This document shows, piece by piece, positions 40,374 through 48,645 of a DNA stretch of 64,000 bases. Each line of letters starts with the position of its first letter. The stretch's first letter is position 1. This stretch comes from JBEIQE01 sp040376705 (lineage in GTDB: Bacteria; Pseudomonadota; Alphaproteobacteria; UBA2400), in the NCBI GenBank assembly GCA_040376705.1, contig JBEIQE010000002.1:186001-250000 (forward strand). The letters are read 5' to 3'. Position numbers and translations under genes: made by a program. The notes under the pieces were generated by a model. The model did not search any database. It was not told where the DNA came from and saw nothing but the letters and a program-made list of their open reading frames with translations.

Positions 40374-40970
40374 TTAGCCGATGCGTACGAGCGTATCGGA
40401 AAGGAACTTATAGGGCGGAACCTCGAGGTTCTTGGGTGCCGGACCAGCCATGATGCGGCCCGAGGTATCGTAGACCGAGCCGTGGCACGAGCAGAAATAG
40501 CCGCCATACTGGCCGCGCATTTCGGTGATCTTCTGGCCTTGCGGTACGCAGCCCAGGTGGGTGCAAACGCCCTTCACGATCAGCCATTCAGGCTTGGTGG
40601 CGCGGTCTTTATCCAGCTGCGGGTCGCGCAGGGTGGCAGATTCCTTATCGACCTCGGCGGCCTTGGCGATTTCTTCGGCGGTGCGGCGGCGAATGAACAC
40701 GGGGGCGCCGCGCCACATCACGGTAATGGCCTGACCTACGGCGATGCTTGCAACATCAACCTCGATGGTGGACAGGGCAAGAGTATCGGCAGCCGGGTTC
40801 ATGCTGTCGACCAGCGGCCACACGGCAGCACCGGCACCGACTGCGCCCATACCGCCAGCAGCGAGGTAAATGAACTCGCGGCGCGAGGCCTCTTCACCGG
40901 TATGGCAACCACCGCCACAGCAAGCACCTTCTTTGGCACCCTCGTTATGACCACCACCGCTGTTACCCAT
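40374..40970 (-). CDS. petA: ubiquinol-cytochrome c reductase iron-sulfur subunit (Rieske)
   Basis: A 198-aa Rieske protein. The two cluster-binding boxes CTHLGC (about residue 134) and CSCHGSVYD (about residue 160) are intact. A twin-Arg pair (SRREFIYLAAGGMGAVGAG) precedes the single membrane anchor, suggesting Tat export. The start is ATG 40970, with AAGGAG nearby. Odd: the first 30 residues are Gly/Cys/His-rich (GACCGGGCHTGEE), which is not standard and could bind a metal. It accepts electrons from ubiquinol at the Qo site of FbcH. Confidence 0.92.
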   Translation of the reverse strand: MGNSGGGHNEGAKEGACCGGGCHTGEEASRREFIYLAAGGMGAVGAGAAVWPLVDSMNPAADTLALSTIEVDVASIAVGQAITVMWRGAPVFIRRRTAEEIAKAAEVDKESATLRDPQLDKDRATKPEWLIVKGVCTHLGCVPQGQKITEMRGQYGGYFCSCHGSVYDTSGRIMAGPAPKNLEVPPYKFLSDTLVRIG

Positions 40971-41147
40971 GCTGAAACTCCTTAGATATATGCACCGCAT
41001 GGTATAGCGCTGCATTGGCCAAAAGCCGACGGGGTTTAACGCAATATTCCCTTAGGAAAGCAGGGTGTTAGGGGGTGTTGCAGGTCAGCCGAGGCCGTTA
41101 CGGGCGCGGTGCGACTCCCCAGACGGCTCATAGGCTGCATTTACGCC

Positions 41148-41176
41148 GCTTTCCCTTAAGAAACCTCAGGGAAAGC
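41148..41176 (-). terminator. hairpin downstream of the small-paralogue operon
   Basis: A perfect nine-base stem GCTTTCCCT (41148-41156) / AGGGAAAGC (41168-41176) lies 35 bases after the stop of the last gene of the 41211-42996 operon. There is no strong T-run on the minus strand, so attenuation rather than full termination is possible. Confidence 0.5.
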
Positions 41177-41210
41177 TGGCGGCGATGAATAAGAGGTTGA
41201 GTAGCTGAAA

Positions 41211-41405
41211 TCAGGCAGCCGGTTTGCGCGGTGCTGTATTAACGCCCTTGAACTGGCGCTGCAGTTTGCCGCCTTCAATCACGCGCAGGGTTGGGCGCAG
41301 GTGCTTTTTACGGCGGGCGATGGCCTCGTTCGATGTATTGATGGCGCCGTCGGTCATCACGTCTTTCAGGATGTGCTCGAGGGTGATTTCGTCATCAGTC
41401 ATCAT
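41211..41405 (-). CDS. small hypothetical protein, 64 aa
   Basis: The last gene of a four-gene operon. The start is ATG 41405, supported by AAAGAGG; the longer frame overlaps the preceding gene. The sequence is acidic at the start (TDDEITLEHILKDVMTDG) and basic after (ARRKKHLRPTLRVIEGGKLQRQF). It is probably soluble. No recognised family. Confidence 0.5.
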   Translation of the reverse strand: MMTDDEITLEHILKDVMTDGAINTSNEAIARRKKHLRPTLRVIEGGKLQRQFKGVNTAPRKPAA

Positions 41406-41419
41406 GCGGGGGTACCTCT

Positions 41420-41830
41420 TTAAAATCTCAGCGGTTGGGCTGTGCCACGCCATATAGCAAGCTGGGTGGCTTCTTCAAGCGTTGCCGGTGTCGCGCGACG
41501 TGAAAATTTATTCGCCAAAGTACTGATAACCAGCTTTTCATTGGGTAAAAGCTCACTTTCGGGGCGACAGTCGATTTTGGCACTCCGCGGCGTAAGGCAT
41601 ACCCTGAATACCGCATTGGCCAACTCGGCGGGTGGCACGGCCTCGCCGGTAAGGGCCTCGATCTGCTGCATGAAACCAAAGGGGCTGTTTGGCAGTGGCG
41701 CGGGCGGCTTGGGCGGCAATACGGCTTTAAGCGCGGCTTTAACGCCTGCGTGGTTGGATGAGGTGGTGTTACTCACCACCAATGCGAGGTGGGCCTTAGC
41801 ATCGGGGACAGGAGCGTTGGTGTCTATCAT
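41420..41830 (-). CDS. small paralogue C of the A-RV/RGxA family
   Basis: A 136-aa protein that shares a layout with the two upstream genes: a central segment ELANAVFRVCLTPRS and a closing block ATQLAIWRGTAQP, corresponding to AADAVVRVRLSG / ATRVAVLRGDAS and ARASLRVIFAG / ATKVAILRGDAS. The N-terminal half is Pro/Ala-rich and probably flexible. Its start overlaps the preceding stop by four bases. Function unknown; the repeated domain seems specific to this operon. Confidence 0.6.
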   Translation of the reverse strand: MIDTNAPVPDAKAHLALVVSNTTSSNHAGVKAALKAVLPPKPPAPLPNSPFGFMQQIEALTGEAVPPAELANAVFRVCLTPRSAKIDCRPESELLPNEKLVISTLANKFSRRATPATLEEATQLAIWRGTAQPLRF

Positions 41831-42327
41831 GACGGGCCTTGGCTCTGAGGCGTGGCGATGCTGCGGGGGGCAGGGGGTGCATCGCGCTGCTCAAGCGCCC
41901 GCATGATGCTTCGCAGGTCAACCTCAAACGGGGAGGGCTCGGGCACCACGCTGGCATCGCCGCGTAGCACCGCTACGCGGGTGGCAACGTTCATGGTATC
42001 GGGGTGGGTGACCTGCAGCAGGCTGGTGCCAGCGTAAACATCGCGGCTGGCTTTATCGGCCTCGCTCATGGCTTGTGTGGGGGTAATGCCAGCTTGCGGG
42101 CCGGAGAGGCGCACACGTACCACAGCATCAGCCGCTTCGGCCTGCGTGGCGGGGCTGCCAAGAACAGCGCTGATCTTATCCATATAATTAAGCGGCGTTT
42201 GGGCAAGCAACTCGCCATAGGCGGCGAGGCTGGCGGCATCCATGCGTTTAGGCGAAAAGTCAGCGCCGCGCAGATCGGTCAGCTCGTTCCAGCTGGTAGT
42301 GGGTGTTTGTGTTGTTACCGTGGGCAT
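41827..42327 (-). CDS. small paralogue B of the A-RV/RGxA family
   Basis: A 166-aa protein starting at ATG 42327, after AGAGG. The central segment AEAADAVVRVRLSGPQ is followed by a helical part and ATRVAVLRGDASVV, both shared with the neighbours. The ends are Pro/Ser/Thr-rich (TVTTQTPTTSW; PPAPRSIATPQSQGPS), suggesting flexible tails. No signal peptide, membrane segment or HExxH. Co-translated with the next gene. Confidence 0.6.
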   Translation of the reverse strand: MPTVTTQTPTTSWNELTDLRGADFSPKRMDAASLAAYGELLAQTPLNYMDKISAVLGSPATQAEAADAVVRVRLSGPQAGITPTQAMSEADKASRDVYAGTSLLQVTHPDTMNVATRVAVLRGDASVVPEPSPFEVDLRSIMRALEQRDAPPAPRSIATPQSQGPS

Positions 42328-42351
42328 GTTCAGCACCTCTGGTTAAGCCTG

Positions 42352-42996
42352 TTACATCTCGACGTTATATTTGCTGCGCAGTGGGCTGGCATCGCCGCGC
42401 AGAATGGCAACCTTGGTTGCCGCCATCAGCGGGTCGGATGCCAGAGACGGGCTTTGCATGAGCCTGAAAACGCTGGTGGTATCAACATCCGTATTGAGTC
42501 TGCGATCGACAATCGTCATATCGCCCGCAAAAATAACCCGTAGTGAAGCACGGGCGATATCATAGGCATCAACCGGCTTGCCACCAACCATGGCGGCTAC
42601 TTGAGAGATGCGCGCGTCGCGGGCTTCTGCATCCGCAGTCATTTTATGAAACTTGTTCTGTTCGTTAAACTCAGGACGAGGGTTCAATTTGGGCAGGAAC
42701 TTGGTGCCTTCACCAAGGCTGTGACCAACCTCATGCAGGAGCGCCAAACTGCGCCAGCTATCGGCGGGGTTATGATCAAAATGAACCAATCTTTCCTTAT
42801 CCGGCAGCACATGATGATCCATATAGAGTTTAAAGAAATTACGGTCGTTTCCTTCTGGTGCGCCATGACGAGTACCGTACATAACCACGCCCTTATGCGA
42901 TAAGAGATCAGTAAAGCGCTTGAAGTCCTCGTTCTGGGCATCTACTTCAAATACGGGCAGAACAGGCTTGGCGGGTTTGGCTTTATCGTCTGACAT
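42352..42996 (-). CDS. HExxH-containing paralogue A, 214 aa
   Basis: The first gene of the operon; GGAG precedes ATG 42996. It combines two parts. Residues 25-100 form a metallopeptidase-like segment with LALLHEVGHSLGEG (His88, Glu89, His92) and an His/Asp-rich approach (MDHHVLPDKERLVHFDHNP). Residues about 140-214 form the repeat domain (DIARASLRVIFAG, ATKVAILRGDAS) shared with the two smaller genes. No clear third zinc ligand is visible, so activity is uncertain. The architecture suggests one member gained, or the others lost, the peptidase part. Confidence 0.6.
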   Translation of the reverse strand: MSDDKAKPAKPVLPVFEVDAQNEDFKRFTDLLSHKGVVMYGTRHGAPEGNDRNFFKLYMDHHVLPDKERLVHFDHNPADSWRSLALLHEVGHSLGEGTKFLPKLNPRPEFNEQNKFHKMTADAEARDARISQVAAMVGGKPVDAYDIARASLRVIFAGDMTIVDRRLNTDVDTTSVFRLMQSPSLASDPLMAATKVAILRGDASPLRSKYNVEM

Positions 42997-43110
42997 GGCA
43001 GGCTCCGGCTTTCAAATTGGGCGTTCATCTTTTATAAGGGATAATGATTGGTTAAAACCATGAGATTCAAGGTTAACGGCAGGTTTAAAAGAACGGGTTT
43101 TTAAGTAATT

Positions 43111-43557
43111 ATGCGTCTCGCGCTCTATCGTCCTGATATTCACCTCAATGTGGCCGCACTCATGCGCCACTGCGCCTGCCTTGATGTGCCACTGGATATC
43201 ATTGGCCCTACCGGTTTTGTGTGGGACGAGGCCAAGGTCAAACGCGTGGTGATGGACTACGAACAGCATCTTGATTACACCCGGCATGAAAGCTGGCAGG
43301 CGTTCATGGCGCAGCGGCAAGGCCGCCTTGTGCTCTTCACCACCAAAGCCACACAAGGCTATACCGAGTTTGCATACAGGCCAGACGACATTCTGCTCAT
43401 GGGGCGCGAGAGTGCTGGTGTGCCGCCCTCAGTGCATGCGGCGGTTGATGCAGCAGTGACCATAAAAATGCGGCAAGGCCCGCGCTCGCTCAACCTGGCC
43501 ATGGCGGCAGCCATGGCCGTGGGCGAGGGGTTACGTCAGACACAAGGCGCGTCTTGA
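43111..43557 (+). CDS. trmL: tRNA (cytidine(34)-2'-O)-methyltransferase TrmL
   Basis: A 148-aa SPOUT-fold methyltransferase that modifies the wobble base of leucine tRNAs. The N-terminus begins LALYRPDIHLNVAALMRHCACLDVPLDIIGP, with the Asn and Arg of motif 1. The knot region is DILLMGRESAGVPPSVH (about residue 91), and motif 3 is RSLNLAMAAAMAVGE. Length is normal for TrmL. The gene is monocistronic here. Confidence 0.9.
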   Translation: MRLALYRPDIHLNVAALMRHCACLDVPLDIIGPTGFVWDEAKVKRVVMDYEQHLDYTRHESWQAFMAQRQGRLVLFTTKATQGYTEFAYRPDDILLMGRESAGVPPSVHAAVDAAVTIKMRQGPRSLNLAMAAAMAVGEGLRQTQGAS

Positions 43558-43597
43558 TTTTAACGGGGTGTTAGTACATTCCCGCATAAGTTGCTGG

Positions 43598-44230
43598 ATG
43601 CGACACGTTAGATACAATTCGGGGTTTAATCTGGTTGAGGCTGCTATTGTACTGGGCGTTGTGGGCTTGGTCATTGGCGACATATGGGTGGCGGCGGCTT
43701 CGGTCAGCCGAGAGATGTACCGTACCGAGATGAAAACCGCGATCCAGAATGCCAATCAGCGTATGGCGATTGTGTGGAAGGATGTGCCGTTTGTCGATAA
43801 CGGCTCCCATTATATTGTGGTCACGCCCACGCTCTACCCCAGTGGCGAGCTGGTGGCTGAAAGTACCTTGCCCACCTTTGAGCGCGGCTATTTCTTTGGC
43901 CCGCAGGTTTACAAAAGCCAGAGCGGTTTTCTGCTCGAGTATTTCGCCTCTCTGGGGTCTGGCCATAATACCATGACATTCAGGTTCGGGCCGATGGACC
44001 GGGCAGATTGCAACTGGTTCGGGCGGGTGTTCACCACCGTGATGCCGGGCAACGGCGGCTATGAAGCCAGCGGGATGGGGCAGATGGGTGTGGATAACAC
44101 CGCAGGCTCTTACCTTTATAACTTCGGCTTTGATGGCTATAACCTCGGTACGCCGATGATCAACTTCCTCAATACCAACTGCCTGCCCGGCAAGGTCAAT
44201 TACATCGGTGCGCGTATCGGCCGGCCTTAA
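43598..44230 (+). CDS. prepilin-like protein 1, 210 aa
   Basis: The start is ATG 43598; a GTG at 43568 is a longer option. The leader MRHVRYNSG is followed by the type IV prepilin cleavage motif G|FNLVEAAIVLGVVGLVIG, with Glu at position +5 of the mature protein and a hydrophobic helix of about 20 residues. The body (residues 35-210) is a globular pilin-like domain with Cys at DCNWFGR and NTNCLPGK, likely a disulphide. The first 30 mature residues almost equal those of the pilin at 53730. No pilus assembly genes are nearby. Confidence 0.75.
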   Translation: MRHVRYNSGFNLVEAAIVLGVVGLVIGDIWVAAASVSREMYRTEMKTAIQNANQRMAIVWKDVPFVDNGSHYIVVTPTLYPSGELVAESTLPTFERGYFFGPQVYKSQSGFLLEYFASLGSGHNTMTFRFGPMDRADCNWFGRVFTTVMPGNGGYEASGMGQMGVDNTAGSYLYNFGFDGYNLGTPMINFLNTNCLPGKVNYIGARIGRP

Positions 44231-45480
44231 GGCTTTTTGCCGTCGGCATTGATCACGATGGTTTTAAGCTGCGGGCACAGGAACAGTGTGGCGGCAACCA
44301 CCACCAGCGTGCCCACACCACCTAACAATATTGACGGCACCACGCCCATGAGCGAGCCCATGACGCCCGCCCTGAAGGTGCCGATTTCATTGGAGGAGAT
44401 AATGAACATGCTGTTGACCGCCGAGATGCGACCGCGCATGGCATCGGGCGTGAGCCACTGCATGAGGGTGCCTCTAATCACCACGCTTACGCTGTCAAAC
44501 GCGCCGGAGACGGCGAGGAAAAACGCTGCCATGATGAAAGTGGTTGAAAGGCCGATGCAGATCATCGAGACACCAAAACCGGCCACCATCCATAGCAACA
44601 GCGAGGTACGGATCTGCTTCATGGGGTAAAGCGCCAGAATGAGCGCAGTGAGAATGCTGCCAATAGCGGGCGAGGCGCGCAGCAGGCCCAAACCTTCAGA
44701 GCCGGTTTTAAGCACGGTATCGGCAAAGGCGGGCAGCAGCGCCACCACACCGCCCAGCAGCACGGCAAACATATCGAGCGCCATAACGGCCAGCAGCACG
44801 TTATTGCCCAAAATGAATTTCCAGCCCGCCTTGATGCTTTGCGCGGCGGTTTCGGGGCGTTTGGGGTTTTTAAACCGGCGCGGATGCTCGGATAACGCCA
44901 TGATGGTGAAGGTGGCTACGCACAGCAGCGCGGTGGGGAACATCCACGCCACGCCCGCGCCATAACCGCCATAAATAAGGCCTGCTGCGGCAGGGCCGGT
45001 GACGAAGGAGAACTGCAGCGCGCTCGAGCGCCAGCCCGCCGCGCCAGACATCTGCTCTTTCGGCACAATCTGCGCCATGAGCGAGAAGGCCGAAGGCATG
45101 GCAAAACTGCGCACGATGCCCGAGATGAACACACCGGCAAAAATCCAGTACAGCACATCGCCAAACGGCACGGCCATATGCCCGCCGGCGAAGACAAGCA
45201 GCACAATGGTATTTAGTGCCATAACCGAGAGGCACAGCAGGTACACGCGGTGCGGGCGGTTGGTATCCACCACATGGCCGGAGAACAGCGCCGAGATGAT
45301 GGCGGGTACAGCCTCGATCAGCCCGACCATGCCCAGCAGGAACATGTTGTGCGTAAGCGACCATACCTGCCAGCCGACGATAACCGCCTGTGCCTGTAGC
45401 GCCATGGCGGTGCACATCTGTGTGAGCAGCAGAAAGCGGAAGTCGCGGTTTTTGAGGATGTCGTAAGTGAGCTTGGGCAT
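44227..45480 (-). CDS. MFS transporter (DHA3-like)
   Basis: A 417-aa membrane protein with about 12 helices. The start MPKLTYDILKNRDFRFLLLTQMCTAMALQ is typical of the EntS/DHA3 branch of efflux proteins. The loop between helices 2 and 3 carries GHVVDTNRPHRVYL and the loop around VPKEQMSGAAGWRSSALQF is characteristic. The substrate is unknown. I start at ATG 45480; a TTG at 45510 also fits. It faces hemF divergently and converges on the pilin-like gene with a four-base overlap. Confidence 0.82.
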   Translation of the reverse strand: MPKLTYDILKNRDFRFLLLTQMCTAMALQAQAVIVGWQVWSLTHNMFLLGMVGLIEAVPAIISALFSGHVVDTNRPHRVYLLCLSVMALNTIVLLVFAGGHMAVPFGDVLYWIFAGVFISGIVRSFAMPSAFSLMAQIVPKEQMSGAAGWRSSALQFSFVTGPAAAGLIYGGYGAGVAWMFPTALLCVATFTIMALSEHPRRFKNPKRPETAAQSIKAGWKFILGNNVLLAVMALDMFAVLLGGVVALLPAFADTVLKTGSEGLGLLRASPAIGSILTALILALYPMKQIRTSLLLWMVAGFGVSMICIGLSTTFIMAAFFLAVSGAFDSVSVVIRGTLMQWLTPDAMRGRISAVNSMFIISSNEIGTFRAGVMGSLMGVVPSILLGGVGTLVVVAATLFLCPQLKTIVINADGKKP

Positions 45481-45585
45481 GAGGCGCACAGCCTTAGCAT
45501 TTAACCGCAAGCAGGACTAGGATAGTCCGTAAAACGTGACATTTTGCGCGTGTTTTTTGAAGCGTGCGGGCGTAAAAGGGTGGCC

Positions 45586-46506
45586 ATGGATAACAATAAT
45601 CAATTACAGGCTAAGGCCTGGTTCGAGTCTCTGCGTGACAGCATCTGCGCCGCGTTCGAGAGCATTGAAGACGAACTCACCGGCAGTGATTTGCCTGCAG
45701 GCCGGTTTGAGCGCAAGCCATGGCAGCGCAATGCTGCCGCCAAGCCCAATGTGTGGGATGAGTACGGCACCGAGAGCGGGGCCAGGGTTGGTGTGGCGGC
45801 TGACCCCCAATATGAAGACGGCGGTGGCGGCGTCATGTCGGTCATGCATGGCCGCGTGTTCGAGAAGGTGGGCGTAAACGTCTCGACCGTGCATGGTGTG
45901 TTCAGCGAAGAGTTCCGCGCGCGCATGCCGGGTGCTGAGGCAGATGGCAAGTTCTGGGCCTCGGGTATTTCGCTGGTAGCGCATATGCGCTCGCCCAAAG
46001 TGCCAGCAGTGCATATGAATACGCGCATGGTGATGACCAGCAAGAGCTGGTTTGGTGGCGGGGCCGACCTGACCCCCATGGTGCCACATGCGCCGGATAC
46101 GGCTGATTTCCATGCTGCGTTAAAGGCCGCGTGCGACAAGCATGATCCGGCTTATTATCCGAAGTATAAGGAGTGGTGCGATCGCTACTTCTTCCTGCCG
46201 CACCGGAATGAGCCGCGCGGCGTGGGTGGTATTTTCTATGATAACCTTGATACCGGCGATTGGGCCAAGGACTTTGCCTTTACGCAGGATGTGGGCAAGG
46301 CGTTCCTGAGCATCTATCCGCAGCTGGTGCGCCGCCATATGCAGGCAAGCTGGACCGCAGAGGAGCGCGAAGCACAGCTGGTCAAGCGCGGGCGCTATGT
46401 CGAGTTTAACCTGCTGTACGACCGTGGCACGACCTTTGGCCTTAAAACCGGCGGCAATACCGAGGCGATTCTCATGAGTTTGCCGCCCGAGGTGCGCTGG
46501 CCGTAA
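45586..46506 (+). CDS. hemF: aerobic coproporphyrinogen III oxidase
   Basis: A 306-aa oxygen-dependent enzyme of haem synthesis that converts coproporphyrinogen III to protoporphyrinogen IX. The start is ATG 45586, after AAAAGGG. Signature blocks are visible: VHMNTRMVMTSKSWFGGGADLTP (about residues 145-165), HRNEPRGVGGIFYDNLD, and near the end FNLLYDRGTTFGLKTGGNTEAILMS. Length is normal. It is probably cytoplasmic and supplies haem for the cytochromes. Confidence 0.94.
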   Translation: MDNNNQLQAKAWFESLRDSICAAFESIEDELTGSDLPAGRFERKPWQRNAAAKPNVWDEYGTESGARVGVAADPQYEDGGGGVMSVMHGRVFEKVGVNVSTVHGVFSEEFRARMPGAEADGKFWASGISLVAHMRSPKVPAVHMNTRMVMTSKSWFGGGADLTPMVPHAPDTADFHAALKAACDKHDPAYYPKYKEWCDRYFFLPHRNEPRGVGGIFYDNLDTGDWAKDFAFTQDVGKAFLSIYPQLVRRHMQASWTAEEREAQLVKRGRYVEFNLLYDRGTTFGLKTGGNTEAILMSLPPEVRWP

Positions 46507-46570
46507 AAGCCTTTACCCGTTACCCGCCCCTCTGCTACACCGGAGGTAATAAAAACAGGGTAGGGTATAT

Positions 46571-47104
46571 ATGGGCGATACGGATAATTTGCATGACAGG
46601 CCGCGTGTGGTGATCGACACCTGCGTGTTGCTGCGTGCCATGTATGACCGTGTATTTCCCGAGCGGAAATTCCCTGATTATAACCTCAGCTTCAATGCGC
46701 TGGCACTGGCGCGGCGCGAATATGTGATCTGCTTTACCGAGGATACGCGCGATGAAGCCATTTACATGCTGGCGCATATCAAGCGCGGTCTGGATGGCGG
46801 CCCGCTGCGCCATGACGCGCGCCTGCAGTTTGTGCAGAGGTACATCGAGCCCTATGCCATGATGGTGCAGCCGGTACCTACCAATGTTATTTGCCGCGAC
46901 AAGAACGATCAGATGTTTCTGGAAGCCGCCGCTGGCGCCAAGGCCGAATACATCATCTCAACCGATAGCGACCTGCTGCGGCTTGAGCATGATGGTTTGT
47001 GCCAGATTGTGCTGCCTGAGCAGTTTAATCGCGAGGTAGGCAAGCGGCGTGGTGATAAGCGGCGCGAAGTGAAACAGGCCCAGAAGGTGGCGACCTATGG
47101 CTGA
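46571..47104 (+). CDS. PIN-domain protein 1 (COG1569-like)
   Basis: A 177-aa RNase-like PIN protein. The first catalytic Asp lies in VVIDTCVLLRAM (Asp16), the next in CRDKNDQMFLEAA (about residue 115), and the last in IISTDSDLLRLE (about residue 140), as in the putative toxin family COG1569. A tail rich in Lys and Arg (KRRGDKRREVKQAQK) may bind RNA. No antitoxin gene is upstream. It overlaps the second PIN gene by eight bases. Confidence 0.75.
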   Translation: MGDTDNLHDRPRVVIDTCVLLRAMYDRVFPERKFPDYNLSFNALALARREYVICFTEDTRDEAIYMLAHIKRGLDGGPLRHDARLQFVQRYIEPYAMMVQPVPTNVICRDKNDQMFLEAAAGAKAEYIISTDSDLLRLEHDGLCQIVLPEQFNREVGKRRGDKRREVKQAQKVATYG

Positions 47105-47618
47105 CCTGCAGGACCGCCCCCGCGTGGTGATCGATACCTGCGTGCTGCTGCGCGCCATGTTTGATAGTGTTTATCCTGAGCATAGAACTGCACATACGGC
47201 GATGAGCTTTAATGCGCTGTCGATGGCAAGGCGCGAGCATGCTTTGTGTTTCAGCACTGCAACGCTGGAGGAGGCGAATTATATTCTGGGCACCAGCTGG
47301 TGCGGCAGCCGCGATGAGCCCATGCGCCCTGAATCACGCCAGCAGTTTGTGAGCCGTTATATCGAGCCTTATATTTTAATGGTGGAGCCGCAGCCGGTGG
47401 CGCGCCAGTGCAGAGACATCAAAGACCAGATGTTTGTAGAGGCAGCGCTGGCGGCAGGTGCCGCATACGTTATATCCACGGACCGCGATTTGCTGATGCT
47501 CGAGCGCGAAGGTGCCTGCCGATTCGTGCGGCCCGAGGCGTTTAACTGCGAGCAGAGCGAGCGTTTGCGCCAGCAGCAGGCAGCTGCCAGGCACCGTGCC
47601 TGTGTATTAACCGTTTAA
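47097..47618 (+). CDS. PIN-domain protein 2 (COG1569-like)
   Basis: A 173-aa paralogue of the preceding gene. Acidic sites: VVIDTCVLLRAM, CRDIKDQMFVEAALAAG and VISTDRDLLMLE. The two proteins share the middle block FVSRYIEPYILMVEPQPV with the same spacing. The C-terminus (ERLRQQQAAARHRAC) is again basic. It is translated by coupling with copy 1, so both are probably made together, perhaps as a heteromer. Confidence 0.75.
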   Translation: MADLQDRPRVVIDTCVLLRAMFDSVYPEHRTAHTAMSFNALSMARREHALCFSTATLEEANYILGTSWCGSRDEPMRPESRQQFVSRYIEPYILMVEPQPVARQCRDIKDQMFVEAALAAGAAYVISTDRDLLMLEREGACRFVRPEAFNCEQSERLRQQQAAARHRACVLTV

Positions 47619-47712
47619 TTTCTGCATTAACCCTGATTCAGCTTTAGCTTTCCTGAAAACGCGTGCTAGCTTTTGTGCTGAAGAGTGCAGGGACACTCGC
47701 GGGAATAAACAC

Positions 47713-48375
47713 ATGGGCTATCACGGCAAGAAACAGCACGATAATACTGACCGCCGCCCTGCCGTGGTGATCGATACCAACGTGCTGATCGATGCGATGG
47801 TCGGCTGGATTGACCACAGCAAGGCCAGCAACCGCGAGCGCAACGCACTTTTCCTGCTGGAGCAAGCCTTTTCGCGTTACCGCGTTTGTTTTACCCGCCC
47901 CACCATGAATGAGTTTGCCAAGGTCGCGCTCGACCTGAAGCGGCAGACCAATATACGCCCGACCGAGGCGATGGAACGCGTGAACTTCATCAAGTATGTC
48001 GAAGCGCGTATGACGATGGTTGAGCCCAAGACTTCGGTGCTGGTGTGCCGCGATCCGATGGATCAGATGATCCTCGAGGCCGCGCAGGGCAGCAATGCCA
48101 AGCATATCGTGTCGGCTGATGGTGATATCCTGTGCCTGCAGCGCGAAGGCTGCCGCGCTTTCATCCATCCGGTTGATTTTGCACATATGATGTCGGCACG
48201 TATTCATGAAGAGTTCGAGCGCAGCAAGCGCCGCGGCAAGCCCTATGTGGCCTTTGGCCAGCCCAACAAGGGTGGCTATATCAAACAACATGGGCCCAAA
48301 TCTGCCAAAAAGAACAAACCGCCTAAAGCGGGCAGCCAGCCTGCCCAAAAAACAGGCAGCCATAAGCCGCGTTAA
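47713..48375 (+). CDS. PIN-domain protein 3 with basic C-terminal tail
   Basis: A 220-aa third paralogue, 94 bases after copy 2. Sites: AVVIDTNVLIDAM, VCRDPMDQMILEAAQG and IVSADGDILCLQ. The block VEARMTMVEPKTSVLVCRD matches the others. It has an extra 45-residue Lys/Pro/Gly-rich tail (KSAKKNKPPKAGSQPAQK), probably disordered and RNA- or membrane-binding. A T-rich stretch follows the stop. The copy is more diverged than 1 and 2 are from each other. Confidence 0.75.
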   Translation: MGYHGKKQHDNTDRRPAVVIDTNVLIDAMVGWIDHSKASNRERNALFLLEQAFSRYRVCFTRPTMNEFAKVALDLKRQTNIRPTEAMERVNFIKYVEARMTMVEPKTSVLVCRDPMDQMILEAAQGSNAKHIVSADGDILCLQREGCRAFIHPVDFAHMMSARIHEEFERSKRRGKPYVAFGQPNKGGYIKQHGPKSAKKNKPPKAGSQPAQKTGSHKPR

Positions 48376-48576
48376 GGCAGCCTCCCTTTTTATGGTAATT
48401 TTATTGCGTTTTGACGTAAGAATAGATTCAAACCTGAATCAGGACTTGAGCGGACTGCGACAAATTAGTAGCGTCAGCTCATAAGAAAAAGAAGAGCCAA
48501 TTGGCCAGTTGAACAGGGGGCGCTTCAGGTTTCGATAGATCGAATACCTAGCGCATCACGCGAAAAACAGAATACT

Positions 48577-48599
48577 TATCCGGCTCATTGGGCCGGATA
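48577..48599. other. hairpin in a 270-base gene-free region
   Basis: TATCCGGC (48577-48584) pairs with GCCGGATA (48592-48599) around TCATTGG. It lies downstream of both the PIN cluster and the convergent SRPBCC gene, so terminator use is likely. The rest of 48376-48645 shows only a weak inverted repeat (GATTCA...TGAATC, 48425-48440); I see no gene or RNA in it. Confidence 0.5.
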
Positions 48600-48645
48600 G
48601 GTGTGCGAGTCAAATTCCTATATTTTAATTACGCGCGTATGCAAC

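Noticed and set aside
48376..48645. Possible small RNA in the 270-base gap
   Set aside because: There is one hairpin but no clear promoter or T-run giving a defined transcript.
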